From assembly GCA_025667525.1 (NCBI GenBank), contig CM046877.1, forward strand, positions 32,756,255 through 32,820,254: a stretch of 64,000 nt of DNA, given 5' to 3'. A model generated the notes under the pieces. That model made no database searches and was not told where the DNA came from. It saw only the letters and a program-made list of their open reading frames with translations. The translations under genes were made by a program, and so were the position numbers. Source of the stretch: Glebionis coronaria. Its lineage: Eukaryota > Streptophyta > Magnoliopsida > Asterales > Asteraceae. Every line of letters begins with the position of its first letter. Position 1 is the stretch's first letter. Shown here one piece after another: positions 21,168 to 32,088 of the stretch.

Positions 21168-24100
21168 TGACAACCCGTAAATTTGAACTCATTATTAATC
21201 CAAAGAATAAAATAATTATCGCTACAATTTTTTATCTAAAACCACAATTAATACTAAAAAGGAAAGATATCCTACAATAACTAATTATATTATCACTGAT
21301 TATACGTACGATAGACTATTTGAAAGTTCTATTGGTTACATAGAAATTTATATGCTACATGTTTAAATTAATTACTGTAAAGTAGAAATAATTACAATGT
21401 TATCGGAAAACGATGATAAACTATAATTGGAGGCTATCAAACTAAAAGCTTATGTATTTTATTTATTTGACTTAAAATGAATTATTTGAAGTTATAGGTC
21501 ATATAAGTGTCAATAATAATTAGTTTTTAATAGTTAACGTAAATTATTTGAAATCACCGTTAATTAATATAAAAAGTTATCTAAACGTTTTCAACTCACG
21601 ATTCCTTCAAAATAATATACGACGGATTATAAAAAGTTTATAAATCATATATTTGTCACTTTTAATTTATTTTCAAGGTTTCGGATAATTTACCGAGGTA
21701 ATCGTTTTTTATTTATTATTTAATTATAAAGTATCGTTTATATGGAAAAATGATCACCAAAATATCTAAATTAATTTTATCAACTAAAAAAAGAATAAAA
21801 TTAATTTTTAAACTTCATAATAAATTATACGAGCTTAAACAAATTATTAAACAACCATAAATAAGCCCATAACTATTTTTAACAGCCCGTAAATAATTTT
21901 AAAGGCCCGTAAACTCAAAGTAAACCCAAATAATTATTTCTAAACCCTAATTAGCCCAATATTAACACTACTTAATACAAATTTCGTGAATTAGGCCATA
22001 AAAAGTCTTGAACCGATTTTTACAAAGCTAGAAAATAGGAAAATGAATTTCGATAATTAGGAAATAAATTAGGAAACGTGTTTACACTTATCCATTTTCT
22101 AAATAATGAAAATCCCTTCTCCTATACATTTTATATTCGTCCCATATCTCTTCCTAAACCCCACCAACGATTATTTTCCTACAAAATCTCCAAAAGTCGA
22201 TCTATGCAATGTTTTATCCCATTCTTGCTACTGTTCTTCCTTCTCAGCCATTACTCATGATTTCCTATCATAATTTTAGTCCTAAATATAAGATATAAGC
22301 TGGTTATAAATAGAGAGTTCAAGGTTTGTGATTCTTCATCCCAAAACACAAGCAGAAAATTAAACCGAACCCTTTTCTTCTTTTTGTTTATGCCACACCT
22401 TAACACCACCATAAGCCACCATTCCATCACTCTTACGACTCATAATAACTCCTAAACATCATTCATACTAGCCTTGTAAACATCCCCTATAGCCTAAACC
22501 ATCATGACCTCTAATTTGAAACCCTAGGTTTCGGATTCTTGCTCTTGTTTCTTGAATTGCAGCCGAGACATCACACAATCATACAACACCCTAGTAGTAA
22601 GTGTTGGAAAGTATAATAACCCTTAAACATCAGTCCTAAACACCCTTGAAAACATCCTCGAATTTCTTGTCTTTAAGTGCCATAGAAAGAAACCCTAGCT
22701 AAATCGAATTAGGGTTTTCTACAAAATCCTAGTTTCGTAAATATTGGTTATGAATTTATCTTGGTCCGTGAACTCTCCAGCATCAATAACCCTTATTTAC
22801 AGTTTCCTAGGTGATCACGAGGTTGAGTTTTCAGTACCAAAAGGGTTTGTGTCCTAGCTTTGGAGTTATAGTGAAACCGAGACCAAATTATGGCTTCCTA
22901 GGGCGTAAACTTGATCAAACCACCAATCACTTCGTAAGATCTGATTTACCTAGTACAAGTAACTCTTATTACATGTTAAACCCTGACCTAGTAATGCCGA
23001 AATTTGAAAACTAACACGTAATTGGCAAAATGGTTAAGAACGAGCCCTAACGGGATGTATGGGTAAAAATCGGGCCATAATTTTGCTTAACTTGATTCTG
23101 AACTGAATTTCGTGTTTCCTACTATAAAATGATGTTAGTAATTAGTGTATTTTAGTTAAACTCAGTAGGTAATGTTATTTGATCAAGTGATAAAAGTAGT
23201 CGAAACTCTCGTTGCTAAACTAGCTTAAAAACGCCTAGACTGTTGTTAAAAACCGACCATCCAAGTTTAGTCACGAAATTTTAACTCTAAATATTCATAG
23301 TGAATTTGTCATAAGTTTTATAATGCCCTTTAAACCAAGTACAAAGAATTAAAATGAATTAGTTATCACACTTTCAATTTTATGATTTTATTCGAAATTA
23401 ATGAAATCGTATGCATGTAAAACGGTAAAACTTAGAACAATGGCACTAATATGAATTTCCTAATTAAATTTTAATATAATAATATGAATCAATCTCTGTA
23501 AAAAGAATCATGGTAGAAGGGTTAAAAACGAGTTTATAATTAATAAACGTTTACTACACGTAAAAATGACATTTTTAAGAAAATATAAGAATATTTTATA
23601 ACTCATGAAATTGTTAAATAAAATTTCATGCTAAACTTATAAATTTTTTATTTCTTATTAATTTATTAAATATTGACATGCTTTTATAATACTTAAAATG
23701 ATCAAGAAATGAATACGAAAGCTAAAACCGTAAAACCTGAATTTTTACTTATTAAAACCTACGTAAAATTTAACTGTTAACTTATTAGAAAATTTTAATA
23801 AATTTAAATTAATTTGGCTTGAATTCATATCAACCTATAAATGATTTTATAAGGCATAAACATGAAAATATAAAATAATAATAACTGATGAAACCCTAGT
23901 TTAAAAAGATAAAACCCGACTCTAAATAACTAAACTAATTAATAGCCGAAAACATTTTATGAACTTTAGTCGTTATTATTCCAACCTGAAGCACCAACTA
24001 AGAAAGGGTTTATACATGTACATTATATTAATATTACACATGGTTGAAATGAGCATTATTCTTATTAGGTTACCGGTAAAATTCTACTTTATCCTGTGAC

Positions 24101-24779
24101 ACTTTATTATCAACAAGGTGAGTTTCTAGCGCTTATCTCTCTAAAAAGTGTTTTATCATCTTTTGGGGTGAGAACATTGCTTGATTTGTAGCACGTGAAC
24201 ACAAGTGAACTGTTCTTTACTAGTTGATCTAAGTCCCGAAACAACCCACATGATAACTGCCCACGAATCGTGACTCGTTAGTCACCTAGCTGGGTTACAT
24301 CGAAGGGAGCGTGAATGCTATGGATAGATCTATTGGAGTTGACACTCCTATTTACTTTGAATCAGTCCGTTTAAGTAAAGACAGTTTCATTTGAAGACAA
24401 TGGGTGACTTGGGTTAGTCACCTTCACGGGCACATACGAAGTCAGCTAGACTCGTTAACGCATCGGTCTCATGAGCTTAGATAGTAGTAAAGATAAACTA
24501 TGTGACTTTGTATGTGTTATATTGTCACAGGTGGATACGAATCTTGTGGTTTATTAAAATGATTTTTATTGTTTTCTTAAACTCAAACCTAGGATCTCGC
24601 CAACTTTGTGTTGTCACTTTAGCAACGTTTATCTCAGGTATGCTACTATATGGATTATGTAGAGTCTGCATTGTTGTTTTGGCATGTAGAGGTCGTTCTC
24701 TCGCATCAAGTCCTCTTCACGCCATGAAAGCGCAACCCAAATCCAGCCTTGCATTGTAGTGAAATACGGGGGTGGGACA
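21168..24779 (+). repeat. probable solo LTR of a large gypsy element
   Basis: The segment opens TGACAACCCG and closes GGGGGTGGGACA, resembling the ends of the chromovirus LTR at 27783 (TGTGACAACCC and GGGGGTGTTAGA). A TATA box (TATAAATA, 22305-22312) precedes a leader-like stretch, and a block AAGGTGAGTTTCTAGC near 24116 resembles AAGGTGAGTCTATAGC at 29473 in the chromovirus LTR. No target duplication matches exactly and no internal domain follows. Its length, 3.6 kb, is large but possible. Confidence 0.45.
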
Positions 24780-25072
24780 TAAAAACTTAAGGCATTAAGA
24801 GGGGATGAAATATTTTTACAATGCAACACGTTTTTTTGGCAATGTAAGTCCCTAAAATATATATAGAATTTGAAAATTGTTTGTTAATTAATTGTTCGAC
24901 AAGTTATTGTGTTGAATACATTCATTACTAGCAAATCAACTCATGTAATGGATCTATGTCAATATAGGTTCTAGTTTCAAGAAATTACTATGGTTAATTT
25001 TATTTACCTTGGTAATTTTATTTTCTTGAAAGTATTATCGAAAATACTAATATTGAACTTATTTCTGTAGAA
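24780..25072 (+). other. leader region before family A gag
   Basis: Non-coding, AT-rich sequence that leads to the gag ATG. It is assigned to family A copy 2 by position. Confidence 0.45.
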
Positions 25073-26612
25073 ATGGCTCAATCCAAAAACAATAACACTT
25101 TAAGTTCGACGTTAAAGACTTTCTTTGAATGTCATGAACTGACTGGCCAAACTTCAACGATTGGCACCGCTCACTAAGAATTGTCTTGAGAGTAGCAGGT
25201 ACTTATGATTACTTGTACACGCAAGTTTCTGCTGAACCCACTGAAGGGGCTTCTGATATGGAAAAGCTCATATTTAAAGGCGAATTCAAGAAACGTAATG
25301 ATGTGGCTTGTTTAATGCTTAGGAAAATGTCACCTACGCTTCAAAAGAAGTTTGAGCATTATCCTCCAAAACAAATGCTTCAAGAGCTCAAGGCAATGTT
25401 TAAGAAGCCTTAAGCTGTGGGATCTACAATTTAGTAGATGCTTTGCATAGCTGCAAACAAACCGCAAGGAAATCCATAGTGCACACTAATTGGAAATGAG
25501 AGGTTTCATGGACCAGCTTACTGCACTTGGGAAGACCTACGATGATGATATGGCGATTAACTTAATCAATAGGTCCCTTAACAAGGATTTTAACGATTTT
25601 GTTAGGGACTTAAATATGCATTGTGCGGGGAAGACATTGAGTGAATTGCACGCAATGCTCATTGACTATGAAAAGGGTTTAAAGGACAAGGCACCGACCT
25701 CTACTCCTCAAGTACTTAACATACAAAAGGATATAGTGAGTAAACCAAAACCGCAATAGAACAAAAAGATGAAAGAGAAAGGCAAAGGCAAAGGCAAAGA
25801 TGATATAGGCAAGAAAGTTGTGACTTATCAAAAGCCTAAGCAAAAATTTGCTAAGAAGAATCAATCTGAAAGGGATAAAAATTGTCACCATTGCGGCGCC
25901 AGTGGTCACTAGAAGAGGAATTGACCTATGTATCTCGAAGAGTTGTGAGAAAGTAAGAAGAAGAAGTCTGAGCCAAGTGCTGCAGCTTCAGGTAACTTAC
26001 TTATGATTGAATTATTTAATTGAACATACAAATTAAATTCCTGGGTATATGATACGGGATGCGGTATTAACATTTGTAATACGCTTCAGGGATTCAAGTT
26101 GGAAAAGAAGCTATCCTATGGAGAGCAATATATGCAAGTGGGCAATGGAGCACAAGTAGCTATTGAAGCCATATGAGCGTTTAATTTAGTTTTACCTTCG
26201 GGTTTAGTACTGATCTTATACAATTTTCATTATTCACCATCTATTGTTAGAGGTCTTATTTCCCTTTCTTTTTTGTTGGATCTTGAATTTATTTACACTA
26301 TTGATAGTAATGAAATTTCTGTTTTAAAGATGGTATTTTCTATTTCAATGAAATTGCTGTGAATGGCGTATTTGAAATTGACATGCATAATAATGTTTCC
26401 AAGATTAAAAATAATTTTGTCTTTAGCATGAATAAGAAGAGAAAGATAGACTTGAACTCTTCTTATCTTTGGAGATTTGCCCATATTGGGAAGACACATA
26501 TACAAAAGCTTCAACGTGAAGGTGTTTTGGAAAATATCAATGATGAATCATTTGATAAATGTGAGTCTTGTATCTCTAGAAAGATGACCAATAAACCTTT
26601 TAATAATAATAT
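25073..26612 (+). pseudogene. family A copy 2 gag, protease and start of integrase, decayed
   Basis: Gag starts at ATG 25073 (MAQSKNNNTL). Core segments are RVAGTYDYLYTQVSAEP (about 25186), KKFEHYPPKQMLQELKAMF (25345-25405) and RGFMDQLTALGKTYDDDMA (25499-25555), each followed by shifts or stops. The zinc knuckle CHHCGASGH is followed by TAG (25910-25912) in place of Trp. The protease centre SWVYDTGCGINIC is at about 26039-26077. The GAG-pre-integrase segment runs from 26359 to 26610 and ends at NNNI where the LTR of element 4 is inserted. TAG 25910, TGA 25946 and TGA 26174 sit at the same positions as stops in copy 1 (153, 189, 414). Confidence 0.87.
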
Positions 26613-26945
26613 TGTAGGATATTGTAAATCTATGCTTAAACTAGAGAGAGAAAGAGATAGAAAGATGGTGAGAACACACACACACTTAGAGAGAGAAAGT
26701 ATGAAAACACACTTTAACTATGTGTAAAATTATGTGAACCACCCACCCTCTCCAACTAAGGAAAGGGTTTATATACCCAAGCCCATGAGATGGGCTTGGG
26801 CTTACATTGGGCCGCCGACCTCACACATGTTGTGGGCTCGGCTTGGGCTAGTTTGGATAATAAAGTAAAACTAAACTATGAGCTATTACTTAGACTATTG
26901 TGGGAGTGACCGATCCTTTCTAATACGTAAAACGTATTTCCAACA
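26613..26945 (-). repeat. 3' LTR of minus-strand copia element 4
   Basis: The 333-bp segment has ends TGTAGGATATTG and TTCCAACA on the + strand, i.e. TGTTGGAA...TCCTACA on the minus strand. The minus-strand polypurine tract AGGGGGAGAT abuts it at 26946-26955. It interrupts the integrase region of family A copy 2. Confidence 0.82.
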
Positions 26946-26956
26946 ATCTCCCCCTA
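26946..26956 (-). promoter_or_regulatory. polypurine tract of element 4
   Basis: On the minus strand TAGGGGGAGAT lies immediately before the LTR start. This fixes the orientation of element 4. Confidence 0.75.
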
Positions 26957-27777
26957 AGGGAGGTCACTCCAAACAAGGGCGTTACCCAAGTTACAATAAT
27001 AAAATAAACCTAGCATACTATGCTTGTCTTGAGCTCGTAGTCTTCGTCTTTCTTTTCTTTTTCTTTTCTGGAGAACATGTTAATGTGATCTTTGATATCA
27101 ATCTTGAGCATTAATCTCTTGCCTTGATCTTGTGCATCCATCACTTGTGATATTCGCCTCTTCGTGACTTCATGTCCCACATACTTATACCTTCGTAATT
27201 CTTGAAAGCTTTAGAGTTCGATACATTAGAAGACTTGACTTTTAGGCTTTCTAGAATTAGATGAAGTATTAAGTGCATAAAGTATAAGCATGCGAGGACG
27301 ACTTCTTCTCGGATTCCGCAACGCCACCGTCTTCAAATGCCGCAACATAAGTAAACACGAACGAAATGGCTTTGAACATTTCATTCTAATTCGGTAGCAT
27401 TTTACCTCCGGTAAGTGAAGACCGTTGGACGATATAAAATATCGTACTTGTGGCAGGTAGATTTAATTAAAAATCTCCTTGACAAGATTTCGCGGGTAAA
27501 CCCGTTCTCTTTACTCAACCGTCCAAAGCTGACTGCGAAAGTAAAGAGTGAATCATTTGGATAAAATTATCCGCATGATTGAAGTCGTCAATTCCGATTC
27601 CTGGAACAAGTTTGATTCATTAAAGAATCGCACCATTGTTGCTTTCCAGTTGTCACGAGCTTGATTCATATAGAATCTTGCAAGTTACCTACCAAGTGCT
27701 GTTTAAGGTTAACACTAGAAGGATTTTCACTCATCACTATGAACACTAGGATGTCACTCTGAGTGTTCTGGCAAGAT
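26957..27777 (-). other. 3' non-coding region of element 4, LTR-proximal part
   Basis: No coding frame is seen. The stretch 27380-27780 is a reverse-complement match to about 12400-13060 of element 3 (shared blocks such as GTACGATATT, GAATCAAACTTGTTCCAGGA and AACATCAAACA-like text). The chromovirus is inserted after the CACTG target site at 27778-27782. Confidence 0.65.
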
Positions 27778-27782
27778 CACTG

Positions 27783-30434
27783 TGTGACAACCCAAAACCG
27801 AGGTCATTGCTTAATCTTATTTTACGATTATTTTTGAAATTTCTGGATGAGTTTGAACGATATTCATTTTTGGAGGTTTAAGTTTAAACCGATATTGGAA
27901 GGTCTATATTTAATATTTATTAAGTATAAGGAGTATTAGCAAGCGTGATGTCGATGGATGCCAAATATTTTACGTTTTATTTTCGGTTGTTCGATTTTTG
28001 TCATTTTTGAGGTTTTATTTTAAATGACGTGTTAAGTCGAGTCGAGAGTCGATATTATTATTTTTGAGGTACGTTTTAAATTTTTAAAAGTATCTTTATG
28101 AAACCCGAGCCCCGTAAATATTTTGAAAATTGACTAATAGTTATTTCCCGCTTTTTTAGCTAACTATTTTCATTTTTAGCCACAACTATTGCTAAATTGC
28201 AACTTTGGTCCCTACCCCACTATATATAAACCACAAACAAACACACACTTCATCATTTTTCACTTAAAAATTTTGTTCATCTCTTTCTTTCTCTCTCTTG
28301 AATGCCGAAACCCACCACCATCACCAAAACACACACATTTTCAATTTTATCTTGAGTTTGAGGTTGAATCCAACTAAACCAAGCATAGACCCAATCTTAT
28401 ATTTGATCAAGGATCATTTTGGTGTAAGAAATCCTTACATGCAAGCACATTTTTTTTCTTGATGTTGGTAGGTAGGAGCTATGATCATGCATGGCATTTT
28501 CATGATGATCCATGGTGTTCTTGCTAGAAAATCTTGTTAGAAACTTCATTTTGATCTTATGATTTTTATTTTGATTATGATTTTGATGTTATGGTTGATG
28601 TATGATGATATTAAGGTATAGTAATGATTATTTTCATGGTTGGTTTTTATCAAAAAGTTGATTTTGTACAAGTTTTTAGTAGTCATTTTATAACAGCAGG
28701 TAAAGTGTAAAATCCGAATTTTTATGTTTTGAAAATGGCTTAACTTATAGCCTAGGGTTGTATATAATTTTCTTAGCTTCGATTTGGTATAAGGTAGAGC
28801 TTCTAGCTCAAAACGAGCGTGAAGTTCTGATGTTTTAATTGATCGTGTACCGGGAGACGAGTATCGGCACTACATATAGTTGATGTCGATATTTGGATCG
28901 AATCTCGGGGACTCTAAATGGATGTTTTGAAATATGTAACCTACTGATAATGAGGTGTTTATTTTATAGGTTGAGTTTACTTTAAAACCCGAGTGTCGGT
29001 TTTGTAAACGGAGTCGTTTAAATAAGTTAAAACAGTTGTATGAAAAATAAACGTAAATCTGTCCGGATTTTGTAGTTTGAAAATGAGTCGAGTAAAGGAC
29101 TTTAAAAGTATTTTCATTTGATAAACTTGTAAGAGGACTTTCTATATATAGTAAGTTAGTTTATCGAGTCGTTTCATGAACGGTTGACGAGTTTAAAAGG
29201 GGTAAATGAGCTAGTACATGTAGTATGTACCGGCGGATTTTGTGAAAAGTGTAAAATGGTAAAGTAAATGTGTAGTAAAGTATAATGAAGTTATTTATAT
29301 CGTTTTCTCTCGAGTTTATCGTGACTTTATGAGTTTGAGTTTGATGTTATATATATATGATTTATTTCTCGAGTCATTATTAATGAACGCGCCTTATTTG
29401 ATAGGTAGCGGTTCTCGTGTTTGAAAGGCATCCATTATAGTCGACGATCATCTCGCTAGATCTCTTATACTAAGGTGAGTCTATAGCCTCGCTTTCTACT
29501 CGTTTTAATGATTTTAATACCCGCGAGGGGGATACATGCTATTTGAAAATAAATGAACACAAGTCATGAGTAATTGTTGGACCCGAATGATGCCTAAAGT
29601 TGATTTCATTGTATTGAGTAACTTGTTGCTAAAGACCCTAAATTCATGAGCCGTTAACTATCTTCTGACTTGTTGTTGTGAGTCGAGAATAGCCGCTTAT
29701 TCTAATGATAGTACTATTGGGTTGACCACCCTATCTGAGACCAGGGCATTATGTTGAGTAACCCGTTAGGAAGGATAATTTTACGTGAATAAGATTGTGG
29801 TATTCTAGCAACTGATACCCTAGAGGGGTAATGGTTTTATTCTAGTCATGCCGGCATTTGGCGTGGGTGACTATTTGGTTAAGGGGTCGGTGTCATGAGC
29901 TTAAATGCAATGTTTGTTTAATAATATCATTATTATTACTGCCTTGAATATAGATTGTGTGTACGACAATTCTATAAATGATTATGATTGATTTTCTTCT
30001 TGTGTTCAAATGTGATTTGATAAACCTATAGTCTCGCTCAACATTATTGTTGACTCATTTTATGCATGTATTTCAGGTAATAGGAAGTGATGGAGCATGG
30101 AGCATTGCTGTTGAGGTTGTGGCTTGGCTTTTGGAAGAATGTTGGTCTAAACTGTTTCTACTTTTTAATGTTGAACAATTTACTTTATGTTAATGTACTG
30201 TACTAAACTTGTTGATTGTTGGTCGAGATCCATGGGGACAAAACGCTTTACTGTGGTATTGTTTCAGTACAATTTGGGTTGAAATCTATGTTTTAGACCA
30301 TTTATGAAAATCATGTTTATAATTATGTGTAAACGTCTCTATTTTGAGTCGTTCAATATATCTTGTGTGATGATGCTTGTGTCTAGCACCCAATTGTGTA
30401 TTTCCGCTGCAGAATGTAAATTGGGGGTGTTAGA
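27783..30434 (+). repeat. 5' LTR of the chromovirus
   Basis: The 2652-bp LTR starts TGTGACAACCC and ends GGGGGTGTTAGA. A TATA box (TATATATAAA, 28221-28230) is followed by an A- and C-rich leader. It differs from the 3' LTR only by scattered substitutions and small indels. The 3' terminal GA, instead of CA, is shared by both LTRs. Confidence 0.93.
28221..28230 (+). promoter_or_regulatory. TATA box in chromovirus 5' LTR
   Basis: TATATATAAA about 440 bp into the LTR, followed by a CA-rich leader that is a plausible transcription start region. The 3' LTR has the same box at 37112-37121. Confidence 0.6.
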
Positions 30435-30437
30435 GAT

Positions 30438-30451
30438 TGGTAATCAGAGCT
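30438..30451 (+). promoter_or_regulatory. primer binding site of the chromovirus
   Basis: TGGTAATCAGAGCT, three bases after the LTR end. Relative to the tRNA-Met complement TGGTATCAGAGC it has one extra A. Confidence 0.7.
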
Positions 30452-30844
30452 GCAAGTTATAGAGAACTGGGTCGATTTTGAAAATTGTCCTAAACTATAA
30501 CTTTGGTGCCGAAAGTATTTATTCTTCAAAAGCACACAACTCCTCAGCAACACTCCGGTAAGATCACTTTTAGTTTTGTTTTGCATTGTAGATGTATCCC
30601 TCATAACTGAAATGATTTCCCGAGTATTTAATAAGTAAATACTACGATATTGTATTGGAATTATTGAAAGTACGCTGAGTGCTTGTCAGTATCATATTTA
30701 TTTATTTGCGAGCATTGCATAAACATCATTTGCATTGTGTTGCATAGCATGGATAATGTATGACATTTGCATGAGCATTGCATACTAATTATTATTTTAT
30801 TAACGATGACCTTAAGTATCCTTGAACCCTTATAATTGTAGAAA
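30452..30844 (+). other. leader between PBS and pre-gag ORF
   Basis: Non-coding stretch of about 390 bp. Nothing else is visible in it. Confidence 0.5.
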
Positions 30845-31690
30845 ATGGCTGGTTTACCTCGTGAGGATGGATGGATTGATTTGACTAATGTAGTGGATGG
30901 TGAGGAAGTAGATAACTTTGGTGCTAGTGACGATGAGGAGCCTTTTGAGTTTTTAGATGATGGGATTCCACTTACTGCAGTTGGTCAGACAGAGCCTGAG
31001 TTGATACAAGGTAGTTATGTTCCAAGGGTTAATGTTGTGCCACAGACTGTTCCAGATTGTCAGCGACCTGTTGTTCGTTCTTCAACGCCTACTTATGATG
31101 CTTATATTAGTAATTTGCCTGGGATTGCTTTTGCTAGGGGTGATGTTCCTGTTGAGTCGAGTAGGGCTGCTAGTGCTCGATCTATTCATGATGGTATTCC
31201 TAAGGTTTATTGTCCATGTCCTAGGTCTTATGATGATATTTTCTGGTTTCTTAAGAAGTTTGATAGATCTTTGTTTGAAAGGTATTTGGTTGAGACTCGT
31301 GTGATTAGGAGGTTTGAGCAGAATGAGAAAAAGTTTGACAGGTTTGTTGGTAGTGTGAGGAGGTCAGAGTTTGTTAGGGCAAAGGAAATGGATGAAGTTG
31401 TTAGGTTGAGATCTATGGTGTTGAATTTGAGTGGGCAAGTTGAAAGGTTGCGTAGGGAGCAGGAAAGGAATGAAAGGTTGAGTGCATGGGGTCTGCCGAT
31501 GAGATATTTTCCTAGTCATGGTGTTGTGATTCGTGATGTGCCGAATCAGGTTGAAGCTCAGGTGTTGGTGAAGTCGAGTGAAGGAGGTAGTCGTAAAGGG
31601 AAGGAAAAAGTGGAGGAAGAATCTGATGATGATGATAGCAGCAGTGACGACGAGCTGATGTACAAGAAGCTGCGGGGATGTGATGTTTAG
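30845..31690 (+). CDS. extra ORF upstream of gag in the chromovirus (281 aa, function unknown)
   Basis: An uninterrupted frame of 281 codons starts MAGLPREDGWIDLTN. The N-terminal 55 residues are acidic (DGEEVD, SDDEEPFEFLDDG). The middle (about 120-215) is charged and probably helical, with FWFLKKFDRSLFERYL and a heptad-like stretch RLRSMVLNLSGQVERLRR. The C-terminus has a basic patch RKGKEK and a run of Asp and Ser (EESDDDDSSSDDE). I do not recognise a known domain. It is not gag: a separate gag with zinc knuckles starts at 32089, about 400 bp downstream. It remains open while gag and pol are broken. Extra ORFs are known in some other plant gypsy lineages, notably upstream of gag in Ogre-type elements, but I do not know one of this kind for Tekay-like elements. 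Confidence 0.75.
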   Translation: MAGLPREDGWIDLTNVVDGEEVDNFGASDDEEPFEFLDDGIPLTAVGQTEPELIQGSYVPRVNVVPQTVPDCQRPVVRSSTPTYDAYISNLPGIAFARGDVPVESSRAASARSIHDGIPKVYCPCPRSYDDIFWFLKKFDRSLFERYLVETRVIRRFEQNEKKFDRFVGSVRRSEFVRAKEMDEVVRLRSMVLNLSGQVERLRREQERNERLSAWGLPMRYFPSHGVVIRDVPNQVEAQVLVKSSEGGSRKGKEKVEEESDDDDSSSDDELMYKKLRGCDV

Positions 31691-32088
31691 TTCTTTCTGT
31701 TGTTTTTTTATTTAGTCTTGTTGTAATAGAACTTATGTAGACTCGTACTCTAGTTTGTGATGAAACTTAATGACTTTTAAGTTGTTGTGATGAAGGATTG
31801 TAGTGACATTACTTGTCACAATTTTGTGGGGATTTTCCAAAGCAATCCAAAATTACCTTCATGACTTATGATTTGTCTTATTAGTTCTTGTGTGGATTGG
31901 TTAATGATTCATTGTGAATTGTGTTGTTGGTGCATGTAGTATCCATGTTACATCTTGATAGAGAAATCCTTCTTCTTATCTTGATATGAATACTTACTTG
32001 TTCTTTTTATGTTATGGTCATACAGGAAGGAGTTGGGAGGCATTTTTCTGACTTTACTAAATTATTGTTTGGTTAGTTTCCTGTAAAC
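31691..32088 (+). other. spacer between pre-gag ORF and gag
   Basis: About 400 bp with stops in all frames. It may serve as a second leader for gag translation or reinitiation, which is inference only. Confidence 0.45.

Noticed and set aside
24502..24759. 85-codon Cys-rich frame as a secreted peptide gene
   Set aside because: It lies in the probable solo LTR, has no exon structure or homologue that I recognise, and could arise by chance.
28189..28377. 62-codon frame, also at 37080-37268, in both chromovirus LTRs
   Set aside because: It spans the TATA box and is present twice only because it lies in the LTR. No known domain.
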